Part shown: positions 12,248 to 12,888 of the stretch, piece after piece | Numbering within the stretch: the first letter of the stretch is position 1 | How the letters are laid out: every line of letters starts with the position of its first letter | NCBI GenBank assembly: GCA_030622775.1 | Contig: JAUXFS010000008.1 | Location: 1 to 12,888 of the forward strand | From: Rhodospirillales bacterium | GTDB taxonomy: Bacteria > Pseudomonadota > Alphaproteobacteria > Rhodospirillales > Defluviicoccaceae | DNA length: 12,888 nucleotides | Direction: 5' to 3' | Notes under the pieces: model-generated | Seen by the model: the letters and a program-made list of their open reading frames with translations, nothing else | Told to the model about the DNA's origin: nothing | The model's database searches: none | Translations under genes and position numbers: made by a program

Positions 12248-12888
12248 ATGGCACGCGTGGCATTGGTTACCGGCGGAACTCGCGGCATTGGAGCGGAAAT
12301 CGCCAAGCGACTGAAGGCGGACGGCAACATCGTCGTCGTCTGTGACGTCGTCGACGAGCAACTCGAGAGTTTCACCAAGAAAACCGGCATCGCCGGCTAC
12401 AATATCAATATCGCCGATATCGACTCGGTCAAGGCCGGGGTGGCGAAGATCGAAGCCGATGTCGGTCCCATCGACATCCTGGTCAACAACGCCGGCATCA
12501 CCCGCGACGGCTTCATGGTCAAGATGACCCGGGAGAAGAACTGGGACCCGATCATCGCCGTCAATCTCGGTGGCGTGTTCAACATGTGCAACGTCATTCT
12601 TCCCGGGATGAACGAGCGCAAGTGGGGCCGTATCGTCAATATCAGCTCGATGAACGGTCAGCGCGGCCAAGCCGGCCAGAGCAACTACTCGGCCACCAAG
12701 GCCGGCGTCATCGGCTTCAGCCGTTCAGTCGCTCTCGAGGCCGCCCGCGGCGGCGTCACCGTCAACTGCATCTGCCCCGGTTTCATCCTCACGGAGATGA
12801 CTGCGGCGATGAAGCCCGAAGTGCTCGAGTCCTTTGTCAAGATGATCCCATTGGGCCGGATCGGTCAACCGGCCGATATCGCCAACGG
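12248..12888 (+). CDS. phaB: acetoacetyl-CoA reductase (PhaB-type SDR), 3' end outside window
   Basis: The first 213 codons of a short-chain dehydrogenase/reductase that by family reduces acetoacetyl-CoA to (R)-3-hydroxybutyryl-CoA with NADPH (EC 1.1.1.36), the monomer-supply step of PHB synthesis. The cofactor loop is TGGTRGIG (8-15) and NNAG is at 80-83. The catalytic residues are N106 in AVNLGG, S134, Y147 and K151 (NYSATKAG). SMNGQRGQAGQSNY just before the tyrosine matches the PhaB signature better than FabG. PCPGF-like IC PGFILTEM follows at about 175-184, and the product continues past the edge. GGAGGG (12238-12243) lies just upstream of the ATG. FabG (3-oxoacyl-ACP reductase) is the main alternative. 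The neighbouring acetoacetate-CoA ligase supports a PHB role. A promoter with palindromic half-sites lies upstream. Confidence 0.9.
   Translation, partial: MARVALVTGGTRGIGAEIAKRLKADGNIVVVCDVVDEQLESFTKKTGIAGYNINIADIDSVKAGVAKIEADVGPIDILVNNAGITRDGFMVKMTREKNWDPIIAVNLGGVFNMCNVILPGMNERKWGRIVNISSMNGQRGQAGQSNYSATKAGVIGFSRSVALEAARGGVTVNCICPGFILTEMTAAMKPEVLESFVKMIPLGRIGQPADIAN

Noticed and set aside
1..12888. CRISPR array, tRNA, rRNA or intact insertion sequence
   Set aside because: No regularly spaced repeats, no tRNA T-loop with a foldable cloverleaf, no rRNA-like sequence, and no transposase frame were seen on either strand. The possible insertion-sequence end near 831-870 is too short to call.

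Overview
The window looks like the chromosome of an alphaproteobacterium, most plausibly of the Rhodospirillales. This rests on the GC-rich codon use of the metabolic genes and on the class IV branched-chain aminotransferase, the acetoacetyl-CoA synthetase and the PhaB-type reductase, all of which read like alphaproteobacterial families. The assignment comes from recognising protein families, not from any search.

Layout, left to right. Positions 1-726 (minus) hold a branched-chain amino acid aminotransferase that runs off the left edge. Positions 727-1127 hold no convincing gene, only short repeats. Positions 1128-8248 hold a phage-derived block. It starts with a minus-strand LexA/CI-like repressor (HTH plus S24 peptidase), which diverges from a tightly coupled pair of small hypothetical genes (1897-2684). 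A gene-poor stretch of about 620 bp with a good-looking promoter follows (2685-3306). The block ends with three plus-strand virion-type genes: a 145-residue helical protein, a 1232-residue tail fibre or tailspike, and a LamG-like protein whose start overlaps the fibre stop by one base. No integrase, terminase, portal, capsid, tail tube or lysis gene is visible, so this is a prophage remnant or a retained host-recognition module rather than a complete phage. Positions 8249-8575 are non-coding and become AT-rich to the right.

The right part is ordinary host metabolism. Acetoacetate-CoA ligase (8576-10528, minus) diverges from an EamA/DMT-type permease (10658-11572, plus). A YkvA/DUF1232 membrane protein follows (11586-11960, minus), and then a PhaB-type acetoacetyl-CoA reductase (12248 to the right edge, plus). 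The ligase and the reductase both act on acetoacetyl-CoA and together point to polyhydroxybutyrate turnover.

The most interesting part is the tail-fibre cassette. It has a T7-gp17-like virion anchor, two near-identical 36-residue fibre repeats, a LamG-like lectin domain, a region that looks like a TIM-barrel glycoside hydrolase, and a C-terminal cap domain. It is followed by a second, paralogous LamG protein. Upstream, a small protein has a His/Asp/Cys layout suggestive of a permuted papain-like fold. I saw no CRISPR array, tRNA, rRNA, intact insertion sequence or reverse transcriptase.
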